This document shows positions 1 to 8,712 of a stretch of 64,000 nt of DNA, in pieces. The stretch is from assembly GCF_001945395.1 (NCBI RefSeq), contig NZ_MSXV01000052.1, positions 62,001 to 126,000 of the forward strand, read 5' to 3'. Position 1 is the stretch's first letter, and each line of letters opens with the position of its first letter. A program made the translations under genes and the position numbers. The DNA comes from Pseudomonas sp. PA15(2017). GTDB lineage: Bacteria > Pseudomonadota > Gammaproteobacteria > Pseudomonadales > Pseudomonadaceae. The notes beneath the pieces were generated by a model that had not been told where the DNA came from, ran no database searches, and saw only the letters and a program-made list of their open reading frames with translations.

Positions 1-2
1 TC

Positions 3-1034
3 GTTCGCTGCAGGTTAAACACCAAACTCAGCATCGAGTATGCGGTTGGCCGGCAAAGCGCGATGCTGCAGCTTCACAACCTCTGTCGAACCGGATCGCG
101 AAATCTGCGCCGCACACTCCCGAAAAAAGGACTGTGGGACTGCGAAAAAGATAGCGGCCTGGTCTACCAAAGACCCAAGCCCTCTGTCGTAAAGGAGGCC
201 ATGGCTTTTTCCGGCCACCCTCAATATGAAGCTCTCGAAGCTGACTTCAACCAGTTCTTTGAGGACATCGAGTTTTACACACGATACGGTCAGGCAGGCA
301 TGCGTAAGGTTCTGATGGCAGGCCCGCCTGGAACCGGCAAGACGACTCTGGCTCGTGTGCTGGCAGCCAACCACTGCAATAAGTACGCATTCATTCAAGC
401 TGACGGCTACACGTTCAAGGACGTGTGCTACGAGGCAGCCCGACGCTCAACTCCCACGATTGTTATTGCGGAAGAGGTCGACCATCTCTACAGGGGCAGA
501 GCCGATTCGGGCATCCTCAGCTTCCTAGATGGGATCAAGACGCCCAGGAACGTTGGTGGTACCTACGTCATTTTCTCGACCAACTACCCGAAGGCTATTG
601 ACGAAAGGATCCTCAAGCGGCCAGGGCGTATCGACCGTGTTATCTCAGTAGGCGCCTTCAGGCGTAAAGCCGCTGCTGCCTGTGCTCAGCACTATCTACC
701 AGATGATTGCAGCCTCCCGCTGAAAGAACTTGGTGCTGCACTGGATCGCTGCACCGCGGCAGAGATCAAAGAAATCATTGTTACCGCCTTCGGCGTCACT
801 CGAGTCACCCGCGAAGAACTCTCGGTGAAGACGATCGAGCATGCCAGGGAACTGCTGCAGGGGCGCCTGAAGCGTGCGGCCGAAACCTGCGAGGAAGATA
901 TGGACACCCGGCAGGATGAGTTCAAGGAGAACGGTCCTGGTGTCGACCATGACGAGTTGCTAGCGGAGCTTGAGGACAGAGCTGAGCTATCACCCACTCC
1001 CGCTGTAGATAGCCTGAACAGGGATGTTCAGTAA
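3..1034 (+). CDS. AAA+ ATPase, 5' end beyond window
   Basis: AAA+ ATPase of the single-domain, Bcs1/FtsH-like kind. The Walker A GPPGTGKTT is encoded near base 322, followed by Walker B (TIVIAEEVD), a sensor-1 stretch ending in STNYP and an arginine-finger-like RPGRID. The tail is acidic and looks disordered. The frame stays open to the left edge, and the part before ATG 201 (for example GLVYQRPKPSVVKEA) reads like genuine N-terminal AAA sequence, so the gene probably begins outside the window. An AGGAGG at 193-198 just before ATG 201 offers an internal start. It heads the DNA-processing block. Substrate is unknown; a remodelling role in ICE DNA maintenance is inferred only. Confidence 0.75.
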   Translation, partial: VRCRLNTKLSIEYAVGRQSAMLQLHNLCRTGSRNLRRTLPKKGLWDCEKDSGLVYQRPKPSVVKEAMAFSGHPQYEALEADFNQFFEDIEFYTRYGQAGMRKVLMAGPPGTGKTTLARVLAANHCNKYAFIQADGYTFKDVCYEAARRSTPTIVIAEEVDHLYRGRADSGILSFLDGIKTPRNVGGTYVIFSTNYPKAIDERILKRPGRIDRVISVGAFRRKAAAACAQHYLPDDCSLPLKELGAALDRCTAAEIKEIIVTAFGVTRVTREELSVKTIEHARELLQGRLKRAAETCEEDMDTRQDEFKENGPGVDHDELLAELEDRAELSPTPAVDSLNRDVQ

Positions 1035-1128
1035 TTCCCCCCTTCCCCAATTTCGATTTCCCGTTGAGCAGCTACCCCGGCTGCATCGACCATCGGCGCA
1101 CACCCTCTCGCTACCTTTAGGAGGCCAC

Positions 1129-1908
1129 GTGGCCGATAACTTCGAACTCAACCTTGGAAGCCTGCGCAGTGCGATGAGCATCACCATGCACACTCATCGC
1201 GCAGCCTGGCTCTGGTTCGGGCGCCGGAAGAACCAGGACAACCCCCAAAATAGCCACGCCATCATCGGCATGCCGCGCTTCATCATGATCATGGATCAGA
1301 TGAAGAATGCCTCCGCGCAGAACGATCCCTATGCAGACCACTGGCTCATACGCATGGAAGAGCGGCTGGAGAAAGCACGCGAGACCATCTCATCGCTCCA
1401 AGATCACGTTGACCATCTGCTAAGCCAGGTTCCGCCAGCGATCTCCATCGAAGACAACATCAACATCCAGCCCATCAAGCTCCCGCTTTATATCGGCTGC
1501 CAATTGGGCTTCATTGGCATCTACATGCTGACCGAGTACGACACACTCGCTCGACGTGTCCTGCTGTCACATCACGTCGGGATGATCGGGCGCAAGCAGA
1601 TGGAGCAGTGGCTGGATCAGGGTGCGCATGAGATCCGCAGTTGCTATGGACTGGCACAGCAGTACCGCCATGCCGGAGTCACCCGCGATGATATGGCCGC
1701 AAACAATGCCCGAGCCCGCGAAGCGCTCGAGAAGTTTGGCCCTCTGCCCCAGGGCGTGTTGGACGGCACTTTACGTTCGAACTACGCACCGGCGCTGCCG
1801 CAGCTACGTGATGGGTCGGATGCTGCCGCAGAGCACGTGGCGGTCGATGATTCTGTGCTGGAGCAGAGTGCTGTGATCGATGCTGAGGACACCACCAGTG
1901 GCGCATGA
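1129..1908 (+). CDS. ICE protein, PFL_4669 family (TIGR03761; DUF1845/AcaB-like)
   Basis: 259-residue protein recognised as the PFL_4669 integrating-conjugative-element family, related to DUF1845, whose IncC plasmid member is called AcaB. The start is taken as GTG 1129 because TAGGAGG lies 5 bases upstream; an ATG at 1024 would add an unconvincing proline-rich extension overlapping the ATPase stop. Visible features are a helical region rich in Arg/Glu around residues 75-100, a hydrophobic stretch (LPLYIGCQLGFIGIYML) near the middle and an acidic tail. In PAPI-1-type elements it is found beside DUF3158, ssb and a topoisomerase gene, exactly as here. Function is unproven; a regulatory role has been proposed from the AcaB relationship. 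Confidence 0.82.
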   Translation: MADNFELNLGSLRSAMSITMHTHRAAWLWFGRRKNQDNPQNSHAIIGMPRFIMIMDQMKNASAQNDPYADHWLIRMEERLEKARETISSLQDHVDHLLSQVPPAISIEDNINIQPIKLPLYIGCQLGFIGIYMLTEYDTLARRVLLSHHVGMIGRKQMEQWLDQGAHEIRSCYGLAQQYRHAGVTRDDMAANNARAREALEKFGPLPQGVLDGTLRSNYAPALPQLRDGSDAAAEHVAVDDSVLEQSAVIDAEDTTSGA

Positions 1909-2377
1909 CCTCTCCCCAAATGAGGCGCACGACCTCTATCGACGCATGGCGCACGAGTCCTCCCTAAAAGGCCTTTTAAAACCCTTTAAGGGTAATAGGG
2001 ACTACAGCGAGTTGGAGGAAGGCGCGAGGGGGGCTTTGGATAAGCTGAACTTGATGATGCAGCGTTTGGTGACTCTGACTGAACACCAGCACGTGTCTCA
2101 CAAAAACATAGTGCTCCGGCTGCATAAAGCGAAGTCTGGCCAGGGCTACCTGCGCTGGAGAACCCTCAGACATGCGGTGGATCAGTCCATGGGCTTCATG
2201 CTCTGGAAAGCGGTGGTCAACGATCCTCTGACTGGCCCTCAAACTCGGCAAAACCTACTGATCCTGGAGCAACAGCGGATCGCTCTGAACATGCAGGCAT
2301 CTGTCCTGCAGTACGTCATCCGCCAAGCCTCGGACTGCTCCGGCAAGGTTCAGTTGGCTCAGCAAGCAGTTGGCTAG
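1880..2377 (+). CDS. DUF3158 family ICE protein
   Basis: 165-residue mostly helical basic protein matching DUF3158, the usual partner of PFL_4669 in these ICEs. It overlaps the PFL_4669 gene by 29 bases, indicating translational coupling. ATG 1880 is used, but GTG 1898 has a better-spaced GAGGAC upstream and may be the real start. There is no enzymatic motif; the middle (HVSHKNIVLRLHKAKSGQGY) is basic, and the following WRTLRHAVDQSMG stretch is typical of the family. It probably belongs with Ssb and the topoisomerase in element DNA maintenance (inference). Confidence 0.8.
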   Translation: MLRTPPVAHDLSPNEAHDLYRRMAHESSLKGLLKPFKGNRDYSELEEGARGALDKLNLMMQRLVTLTEHQHVSHKNIVLRLHKAKSGQGYLRWRTLRHAVDQSMGFMLWKAVVNDPLTGPQTRQNLLILEQQRIALNMQASVLQYVIRQASDCSGKVQLAQQAVG

Positions 2378-2397
2378 ATAGCGCAGGAGAAATACCT

Positions 2398-3219
2398 ATG
2401 AACGGCAAAATCCCATCCACTCACACCGTGTCAGCCTCCACTGAAATCTCTGTGGAGATATTCGATGGCAAAACCACAACCACCAGCCTTGATGTCGCTA
2501 CCCACTTCGGCAAACACCACAAAGATGTCCTCAAGCGAATCTCTAACCTAGATTGTTCTCATGAGTTCACACAGCGCAATTTTGCGCCGTGTACTCGGCC
2601 TGGCTCGAACAACAAGCCTGAGCCGTACTACCGCATGACCCGCGATGGCTTCACCTTCCTGTGCATGGGATTCACCGGTAAGGAGGCGGCAAGGTGGAAG
2701 GAGGCGTACATCAATGCCTTTAACCAGATGGAGCAACTGCTGATTGAGCAACCAGCCATCCTGAGCAATCGCCACCTGTTGCAATTCGCACTCAAGACCC
2801 TTGAGCTCATGCGAGACCGCGCGGCTAATCATCCCCCGCGGCCAAGCACCGAGCAGGTGGTGCAGAACTACCTGAACCTCAAGTCGCTGGAGCAAGCCAC
2901 TGCCGAGCAGATGGTACAGGCTATTGCTTTCCTGCAGGGGCAGATCATCGGAGAGGGTGCAGCCGCTAAATCCCTGCCTGGTATAGCTGGCAGCTCCATC
3001 ACCAAGGATCTTCTGTACGGCCTACTGCGCTCCTCGCACGACGCCGAGTTGCTATTCAATTCGCTCTACGACAGCGGCATAGAGAAGTTGGCCAGTGAGG
3101 CATTTAAGAAGCACATGGCCGACAAACTCGCCGAGACATCTCGTCAGGCCCGCGACCTGCTTGGCTATATTGCTAGCCGCGCTGCTCACAGGCCCTACAC
3201 GAACCAATCCACGCACTGA
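2398..3219 (+). CDS. Rha family phage-type regulatory protein
   Basis: 273-residue protein whose first about 110 residues match the Rha domain: SLDVATHFGKHHKDVLKRI early, then YYRMTRDGFTFLCMGFTGKEAARWK and INAFNQME. Rha proteins are phage-borne winged-helix-like regulators that interfere with growth of some phages. The C-terminal half is helical and unlike any domain I recognise. AGGAGAAA about 7 bases before ATG 2398 is a good ribosome site. It sits between DUF3158 and ssb, where PAPI-1-like elements usually have no such gene, so it looks like a phage-derived insertion that kept the operon direction. The role here is unknown. Confidence 0.78.
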   Translation: MNGKIPSTHTVSASTEISVEIFDGKTTTTSLDVATHFGKHHKDVLKRISNLDCSHEFTQRNFAPCTRPGSNNKPEPYYRMTRDGFTFLCMGFTGKEAARWKEAYINAFNQMEQLLIEQPAILSNRHLLQFALKTLELMRDRAANHPPRPSTEQVVQNYLNLKSLEQATAEQMVQAIAFLQGQIIGEGAAAKSLPGIAGSSITKDLLYGLLRSSHDAELLFNSLYDSGIEKLASEAFKKHMADKLAETSRQARDLLGYIASRAAHRPYTNQSTH

Positions 3220-3344
3220 AAATAGCCGGATGGAAAAGATGGGCGCGACGATAGGGAGTGGGCGGCAGATCATGGCCAAGCAACTGACCACCGCAGCATC
3301 AATCAGCACTAGTTCTAAATCAAGCTAAAGCTAAGGAGCACGTT

Positions 3345-3848
3345 ATGGCACGTGGGGTTAACAAAGTCATTTTGGTCGGTACCTGCGGACAGGATCCTGA
3401 TACACGCTACATGCCCAATGGCAACGCGGTCACCAACCTGAGTCTGGCGACCAATGAGCAGTGGACGGATAAGCAAAGCGGTCAGCGCGTCGAGAAGACC
3501 GAGTGGCACCGTGTATCGCTGTTCGGCAAGATCGCGGAAATCGCCGGTGAGTATCTGCGCAAGGGTTCGCAGGTCTACATTGAAGGCAAGCTGCAGACCC
3601 GGGAGTGGGAAAAGGACGGCGTCAAGCGCTACACCACCGAAATCATTGTCGACATGCAAGGCACGATGCAACTGCTTGGCGGCCGTCCGGACAACGCTGG
3701 CGGTGGTGATTCCGCAACGCGCCAATCGCGTCCAGCACCGAAGAGCGAGCCGCAACAACCGGCTCCGCGCCAGTCCGCTCCGCAGCAGCAGAAGCCACAG
3801 CAGCCGGCTCAGGACTACGACAGCTTTGATGACGATATACCGTTCTGA
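3345..3848 (+). CDS. ssb: Single-stranded DNA-binding protein
   Basis: 167-residue Ssb. Residues 4-110 form the OB fold, beginning [18 protein letters not shown], with the expected SLATNE and [10 protein letters not shown] stretches. A Gln/Pro/Ser-rich linker follows, and the acidic tip DDDIPF is the conserved partner-binding tail. AAGGAG lies 7 bases before ATG 3345. It coats single-stranded DNA during replication, repair and conjugation; the plasmid/ICE copy probably protects transferred strands. A strong terminator follows directly. Confidence 0.96.
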   Translation: MARGVNKVILVGTCGQDPDTRYMPNGNAVTNLSLATNEQWTDKQSGQRVEKTEWHRVSLFGKIAEIAGEYLRKGSQVYIEGKLQTREWEKDGVKRYTTEIIVDMQGTMQLLGGRPDNAGGGDSATRQSRPAPKSEPQQPAPRQSAPQQQKPQQPAQDYDSFDDDIPF

Positions 3849-3870
3849 GGGGCAAATCGCCTCCATCTTG

Positions 3871-3900
3871 AAGTCCCAGTAAAGTCTGGGACTTATTTTT
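3871..3900 (+). terminator. Rho-independent terminator of ssb unit
   Basis: Perfect 9-bp stem AAGTCCCAG / CTGGGACTT (3871-3879 and 3886-3894) with a 6-base loop, followed by ATTTTT. It lies 22 bases after the ssb stop. Confidence 0.9.
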
Positions 3901-3916
3901 CGTGGAGCAGGCATCC

Positions 3917-4108
3917 ATGACGAAATCCAGCACCTGTACCGATGGGCGCAGATTCAACAATCCACATCGGGCAATCTATGATGCCGGCCTGCAGGCAGCC
4001 CTATCAGGGTTACCTGTGCACACTTGTCCGCATCGACATCCGCCATTGAGAAACACCTGGCTCAAAGGCTTCACTGCTGGAAAGCAAATTCCGTTGTTCT
4101 CGGAGTAA
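3917..4108 (+). CDS. Small Rmf-like protein (ribosome modulation factor family)
   Basis: 63-residue basic protein that carries the spacing pattern of ribosome modulation factor: aromatic/Gly repeats (AIYDAGLQAALSG), a Cys-Pro-His where Rmf has Cys-Pro-Tyr, then RNTWLKGFTAGK in place of R..W..GW..G. Rmf dimerises ribosomes in stationary phase. ATG 3917 has GGAG 10 bases upstream. It starts right after the ssb terminator, so it must have its own promoter or read-through. An ICE copy could tune translation in slow-growing donor cells, but this is inference; the family call rests on pattern only. Confidence 0.6.
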   Translation: MTKSSTCTDGRRFNNPHRAIYDAGLQAALSGLPVHTCPHRHPPLRNTWLKGFTAGKQIPLFSE

Positions 4109-4186
4109 GGATTATCTGTGGTTCTAGCTGACGCCCTGGTGAAAGCTCTGCGCAGTAACTCACCCGAGCATGACAGAGAGGCCAAT

Positions 4187-4438
4187 ATGAATCATGACGA
4201 GATCCTAGAAAACCGAGCCGAGTTGTCTTCGGAGCCTGTTCAGGAAACCAGCGGACAGTGCTGCGACAATCACCTGATCTTCGCTCTGCGAGATCGCCAT
4301 CATGACTTTTCGTTGGGTATTTCCACGGTTCTAGAGTGCCTTCGATTTGCCGAAGCCCAAGGAGCGATACCAGCGCTGCCCGAAGACTGGTGGATTGCAG
4401 TACGGGGCAGATATCATCTCAGTAACAACCAGAGGTAG
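4187..4438 (+). CDS. Hypothetical small ICE protein
   Basis: 83-residue protein from ATG 4187 (GAGAGG 5 bases upstream). GTG 4118, also with an AAGGA site overlapping the preceding stop, would extend it to 106 residues. Two adjacent cysteines (GQCCDNH) and a tail LPEDWWIAVRGRYHL are the recognisable marks. I do not know its function; it lies in the same-direction block between the Rmf-like gene and the next ICE protein. Confidence 0.6.
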   Translation: MNHDEILENRAELSSEPVQETSGQCCDNHLIFALRDRHHDFSLGISTVLECLRFAEAQGAIPALPEDWWIAVRGRYHLSNNQR

Positions 4439-4450
4439 AAGGTGTTGCGC

Positions 4451-5359
4451 ATGGATGTCTACAAACTCAGGCCGGAGCATGTTGGTGGCCATCGCATCGA
4501 ACGCGAGAAATTCGAGGCAGACACCCAGCGGCAGAAACCTTGGTATCAGATTGGGGCATCCGGACGTAGTTCTCAGTTCGCGGTTTGCCCTGCCTGCGAC
4601 AACCCTGTTCAGTTGATAGGCTTGTACGAGCTGCCAGCCAATGTCCGTCAGCCATTTGGTAAGCACGCGGTCAAGAGTGTCGAGGGCCTGGGGCTGGTGG
4701 ACTCTGAAGCCCGAGAGAACTGCCCCTATTTCAAGCCGCGTCAGCACGAAAAAGCTGCCCGTAAAGTTCGCTTCGACGGTACACCCAGGAAGATAGTGCA
4801 ACTGCTCATCGAGCAGTTTGATCGCGTGGTGTACCTGCTGCAAAAACAGACCGGGGTGACGCTGTCCCAGAACGCACTGAAAGGAATGCTCCGGCGGTAC
4901 AAGGGGGAGCGCGGCTTCATGTACACCGGGGCGACGCTACGGAATGTGCCGTGGATTTTCGCTTATATGTCAGATGCCACCGATCTGTTCGGCCAACGTC
5001 TGATCGCACCTTTGCAAGAAGTCATTCTGGCTTCGGTTCCTGGAGCGGACATTAGTGCTGATGGGCGGGTGGTTTCCCAATTACTTCCCGATGGAACCAA
5101 AGCCCCATTCTTCGACCTGAAGCATTGTTTCATTCACCATCGGGTCAGCAAGACCGACGATGATGGTGGCTTGTCGGAGACCATGACGATGGTGTTTTCG
5201 CTTCGAGAGAGACAGGACATTCGTGAAATTTACCGGCAGGTGCTCGAATTCGATTACGAGGAGTTCGAGCGGCTTATTCGCATACCGGAGGGTAGAGGGA
5301 CGCGACGGATGGAACTGGTCTCGCTGGCCAACGAGATGCTGGGGGAGCTGCTGCGTTAA
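4451..5359 (+). CDS. Hypothetical ICE protein with possible zinc site
   Basis: 302-residue protein of unknown function. ATG 4451 is preceded by AAGGTG at a suitable distance. The N-terminal third contains FAVCPACDNPVQL and later ARENCPYF, which could form a Cys-based zinc site. The central part (QNALKGMLRRYKGERGF) and the C-terminal half are mixed alpha/beta, with a His pair in CFIHHRVS. It precedes the topoisomerase in the DNA-processing block and is coded in the same direction. No catalytic family is recognised. Confidence 0.7.
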   Translation: MDVYKLRPEHVGGHRIEREKFEADTQRQKPWYQIGASGRSSQFAVCPACDNPVQLIGLYELPANVRQPFGKHAVKSVEGLGLVDSEARENCPYFKPRQHEKAARKVRFDGTPRKIVQLLIEQFDRVVYLLQKQTGVTLSQNALKGMLRRYKGERGFMYTGATLRNVPWIFAYMSDATDLFGQRLIAPLQEVILASVPGADISADGRVVSQLLPDGTKAPFFDLKHCFIHHRVSKTDDDGGLSETMTMVFSLRERQDIREIYRQVLEFDYEEFERLIRIPEGRGTRRMELVSLANEMLGELLR

Positions 5360-5480
5360 CGCCATCGATACCTTCACCTTTTCAGGCAAACAGCATAATT
5401 CCCCTGTGACCAAAAAAGACCTTTCCATTGAACTGGGCCTGACTCGGGCTTGACCATGCATCCAGCACAGATCTGGAAGC

Positions 5481-7322
5481 ATGCGCATGACCGTTCTCGT
5501 TATCGTGGAGTCGCCGATCAAGGCGAAGACCATCCAGAAGTACCTCGGATCGGGGTATGACGTAAGAGCCAGTGTCGGCCACATACGTGACCTTCCTGAG
5601 AAAGAGTTCGGCATCGACCTCGAAACCTTTCAGGCTCGATACGTCACGTTGCCTGGCAAGAAGAAGGTAATCGACGGGCTGAAGCAACGCGCTGCAGCGG
5701 CGTCAGATGTCATCATCGCCACCGACCTTGATCGCGAGGGCGAAGCCATTGCCTGGCACCTGGCAACGGCGCTTAAACTGAAAAACCCACAGAGGATGGT
5801 CTACAGCGAGGTAACGCCCGATGCGCTGCGCGCAGCCGTCAAGGACGTTCGCCAGATCGATATGGCGAGGGTCAATGCACAGCAAGCCAGGCGCCTGATA
5901 GATCGCATCGTCGGGTGGCTGGTCAGCCAACGAATCTCGCAACTGCGTGGACAGAAACTGTCCGCTGGGAGGGTGCAGAGTGTCACGTTGCGACTGATCG
6001 CGGAACTCTGCGACCGCGTTCGGCGGTTCCAACCCATTTCGCACTTCGGCGCCGAGGTCGAGTTCGCAGGCCCCGGAGGGGTGTGGAAAGCCAAGTGGCA
6101 ATCGAAACCGATCCTGCAGCAACGCAACCTTGGCGACTACTGGTTTGACCAGGACTTCGCACACCGAGTCGCCGCCCTATCTCAGTTCAAAGTTCTTACA
6201 TGTGATGACAGGAATCGCAATGAGAATCCGCCTGCAGCACTAACGACCGCAACGATGATGCAGCGGGCCTCCAGCGAACTGAAACTCAAGAGCTCTGCCA
6301 CGATGGCGGCAGCGCAGAAGCTATTTGATGCTGGGCTGATCACCTACCACCGGACAGACAGCCCCAACCTATCAGGCACAGCCTTCGCTGCGATTACGGA
6401 CTATTGCAGGGCGCATAACCTGCCAGTGGTAGACCAACAGCGACTCTGGAACGCAAAGGAGATGGCGCAAGAGGCGCATGAGGCAATTCGTCCGACCGAC
6501 TTCCAACTGCTGGAGGCTGGAGCAGATAGCGCGCAGCAGGCGCTTTACCACTTAATCTGGCGGCATGCGGTCGGCTCACAACTGGAGAGTGCAGTCTGGA
6601 ACGTTCGCACTGCCAGCCTGCAGGCACTTGATGCTCTGGACGGTGAAATGATCCAGTTCTCTGCTACCGGCAAGGTTCTCACCAGGCCCGGGTGGAGAAG
6701 GTTGTTGCAGGTCGGAGTTGAAGACGATGGTCAAGAGCAGGAGGAAATGAAAAACCCCGTTCCGGAGCTCGATGCCGGCCAGCGTCTTCAACCGCTGTCT
6801 GGCCACCTGCTTGAGCTCGAAACGTCACCGCCAAAGCTGTTCACCGAGGCGTCACTAATCAAGGCATTGGAGAACCTCGGGATCGGCCGCCCCAGCACCT
6901 ACTCGGCGATCATCACCAACATCCAGAAGCGCGATTACGTCCAGGTCGACAAGAAAGGATATTTCCACGTAACCGAGTTGGGACTAGTCGTGGTCGCCAG
7001 CCTGGTGAAACAGTTCAGCTTCATGCAGGTGGACTTCACCAAGAAAATGGAGGAATTACTCGACGCTATCTCGACCACAAAAATGGAATACATCCCGGTT
7101 GTGAGGAGCTTCTACAACCGTATTGTCCGCGAGCTCGATGGCGTGCAGATCGCAGCTGCAAAGTCTTTTCCATGTCCCGAATGCGGTCGCCCCATGTACC
7201 TGAACCCGAAAGGCAAGTTCGGCCCGTTCTGGTCGTGCTCGGGCTTCAAGGAAGCGGGGTGCAAAGCATCGTTGCCGGACGTAGAGGGTAAGCCCGGCCA
7301 GAAGCGGCCTACACGTGTGTGA
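5481..7322 (+). CDS. Type IA DNA topoisomerase, TopA-like
   Basis: 613-residue type IA topoisomerase that relaxes negative supercoils by breaking one strand. The TOPRIM domain is at the N terminus (VLVIVESPIKAKTIQKYLG, then TDLDREGEAIAW with the metal-binding Asp/Glu set). Core domains follow with LSAGRVQSVTLRL, and the active-site tyrosine is about residue 289 in LITYHRTDSPNLSG. One C-terminal zinc finger ends the protein (CPECGRPMY..CSG..GCKASLP), fewer than in chromosomal TopA. The N-terminal motif is TopA-like rather than TopB-like, although related ICEs carry TopB here. ATG 5487 is an alternative start. It probably resolves or relaxes element DNA during transfer. Confidence 0.93.
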   Translation: MRMTVLVIVESPIKAKTIQKYLGSGYDVRASVGHIRDLPEKEFGIDLETFQARYVTLPGKKKVIDGLKQRAAAASDVIIATDLDREGEAIAWHLATALKLKNPQRMVYSEVTPDALRAAVKDVRQIDMARVNAQQARRLIDRIVGWLVSQRISQLRGQKLSAGRVQSVTLRLIAELCDRVRRFQPISHFGAEVEFAGPGGVWKAKWQSKPILQQRNLGDYWFDQDFAHRVAALSQFKVLTCDDRNRNENPPAALTTATMMQRASSELKLKSSATMAAAQKLFDAGLITYHRTDSPNLSGTAFAAITDYCRAHNLPVVDQQRLWNAKEMAQEAHEAIRPTDFQLLEAGADSAQQALYHLIWRHAVGSQLESAVWNVRTASLQALDALDGEMIQFSATGKVLTRPGWRRLLQVGVEDDGQEQEEMKNPVPELDAGQRLQPLSGHLLELETSPPKLFTEASLIKALENLGIGRPSTYSAIITNIQKRDYVQVDKKGYFHVTELGLVVVASLVKQFSFMQVDFTKKMEELLDAISTTKMEYIPVVRSFYNRIVRELDGVQIAAAKSFPCPECGRPMYLNPKGKFGPFWSCSGFKEAGCKASLPDVEGKPGQKRPTRV

Positions 7323-7335
7323 GTGAGATCAACGC

Positions 7336-8712
7336 ATGACATACGCATCAGCCGTACTGATTGGTTACGACTACTGGCGCCGCAGGCGCGACCAGGTCGA
7401 AGAGCGCGTGCAGTGGAATCCAGAACGGCTGGCAAATCATCATGTCGGCATCGCTGGAGCACCTGGGGCAGGTAAGACCCATTGGATCCGCAACTTCATC
7501 GAAGGACAGTCCGATGATGTGGAAGTCGACATTTTTGACTACCACGGCGATATCGAGGTTCCAGGCGCCAAGACCGTGCTTTTCAGTGAATCGACGAAGT
7601 ACGGCTTCAATCCGCTGGTGTTGAACCCAGATCCCGATTACGGCGGCGTTAGACGGGCAGTCAATGACGTGATCGCAGCTATCGGCAATACCTCACGCGC
7701 TTTAGGCACCAACCAGGAAAGTGTACTTCGGAACCTTCTAACCGATGCTTATTCGCTCAAGGGGATATCCGCAACCAATCCCTCAACTTGGTACCGGAAC
7801 GAAGCCACCGACGAACAGATACATCGCCTCATCGAGCAACAGGACTGGGCTGGCCTGCGTCAGGTTTACCCAACGCTTCATGATGTCACCACCTTGGCCA
7901 GAAGGAAGCTCAAGGCTCTTTGGATGGGCATCGAGGACAAAGACGAAGGACGCCAGGTGCTGACTGCCTTCGACGAGTTCTGCCGGGTGATGGCTACCTT
8001 GAATCAGCGCAGGATGAAGAACGCCAGCCAAGCATCCGACGACACGGAACTGGCACAGCTCGACAGCAAATTGGGTAGCATCAAGATGCGTGCCCTGGAC
8101 GGTTTCGGGACGTTCCTGGAACGCATGCAGTCAGGCCGTGAGTTCGAAGAGGTGGTGAAATACAACTCGAAGGACGTGCTGCTGAGCGTGATCAACCGTC
8201 TTGAGAACCTGCAGGCCATCGGGATCTTCAACAGCAATCCTCCCCCGTTCGGCAATGCGAGGATTCGTCGCTACAACATCAAGCCATTGGCTCAGTCCGA
8301 GGATGAGCTACGCATGTTTGTCCACTTCCGCCTGCAGGCGATCATTCGCGAAGAAATGCAACGCGGCGAAGCACACGGGCGGATCCGCCGACTGGTTGTT
8401 GTCGACGAGTGTGTATTGTTCAACGACGAGTCTCGGAGCAACCCGATCAACGTCATTGCGACCCAGATGCGCAAGTTCGGTTTGGCACTGCTGCAGGCCG
8501 GACAGTCGCCTACTCACATGAGTGAGGAGTTTCTATCGAGTGCAGGGACATTGCTGCTCTTGAACTTGTCGCCAACCATCTGGGACAGTGCAGCTCGGCG
8601 TCTAAAGATCGATCAGAAAATGCTGCAGTATCTACAACCGCAACACACTGGTGCAGTCAGACTGACCGAGAAAGGACAAATCCCAGCGTTTAAGCAGGTT
8701 TATTTCGCTTGA
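7336..8712 (+). CDS. HerA/VirB4-like AAA ATPase
   Basis: 458-residue P-loop ATPase of the FtsK/HerA group (DUF87-like). Walker A GAPGAGKTHW is near residue 40, followed by a beta strand IFDYHG typical of HerA/VirD4 proteins. Walker B is RRLVVVDECVLF near residue 350, and a Q-rich sensor (LLQAGQSP) follows. No membrane segment is visible, so it is likely cytosolic. The start is 13 bases after the topoisomerase stop, implying one operon. HerA-type motors move DNA; here it could act in ICE replication or transfer preparation, which is inferred from location. Confidence 0.8.
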   Translation: MTYASAVLIGYDYWRRRRDQVEERVQWNPERLANHHVGIAGAPGAGKTHWIRNFIEGQSDDVEVDIFDYHGDIEVPGAKTVLFSESTKYGFNPLVLNPDPDYGGVRRAVNDVIAAIGNTSRALGTNQESVLRNLLTDAYSLKGISATNPSTWYRNEATDEQIHRLIEQQDWAGLRQVYPTLHDVTTLARRKLKALWMGIEDKDEGRQVLTAFDEFCRVMATLNQRRMKNASQASDDTELAQLDSKLGSIKMRALDGFGTFLERMQSGREFEEVVKYNSKDVLLSVINRLENLQAIGIFNSNPPPFGNARIRRYNIKPLAQSEDELRMFVHFRLQAIIREEMQRGEAHGRIRRLVVVDECVLFNDESRSNPINVIATQMRKFGLALLQAGQSPTHMSEEFLSSAGTLLLLNLSPTIWDSAARRLKIDQKMLQYLQPQHTGAVRLTEKGQIPAFKQVYFA

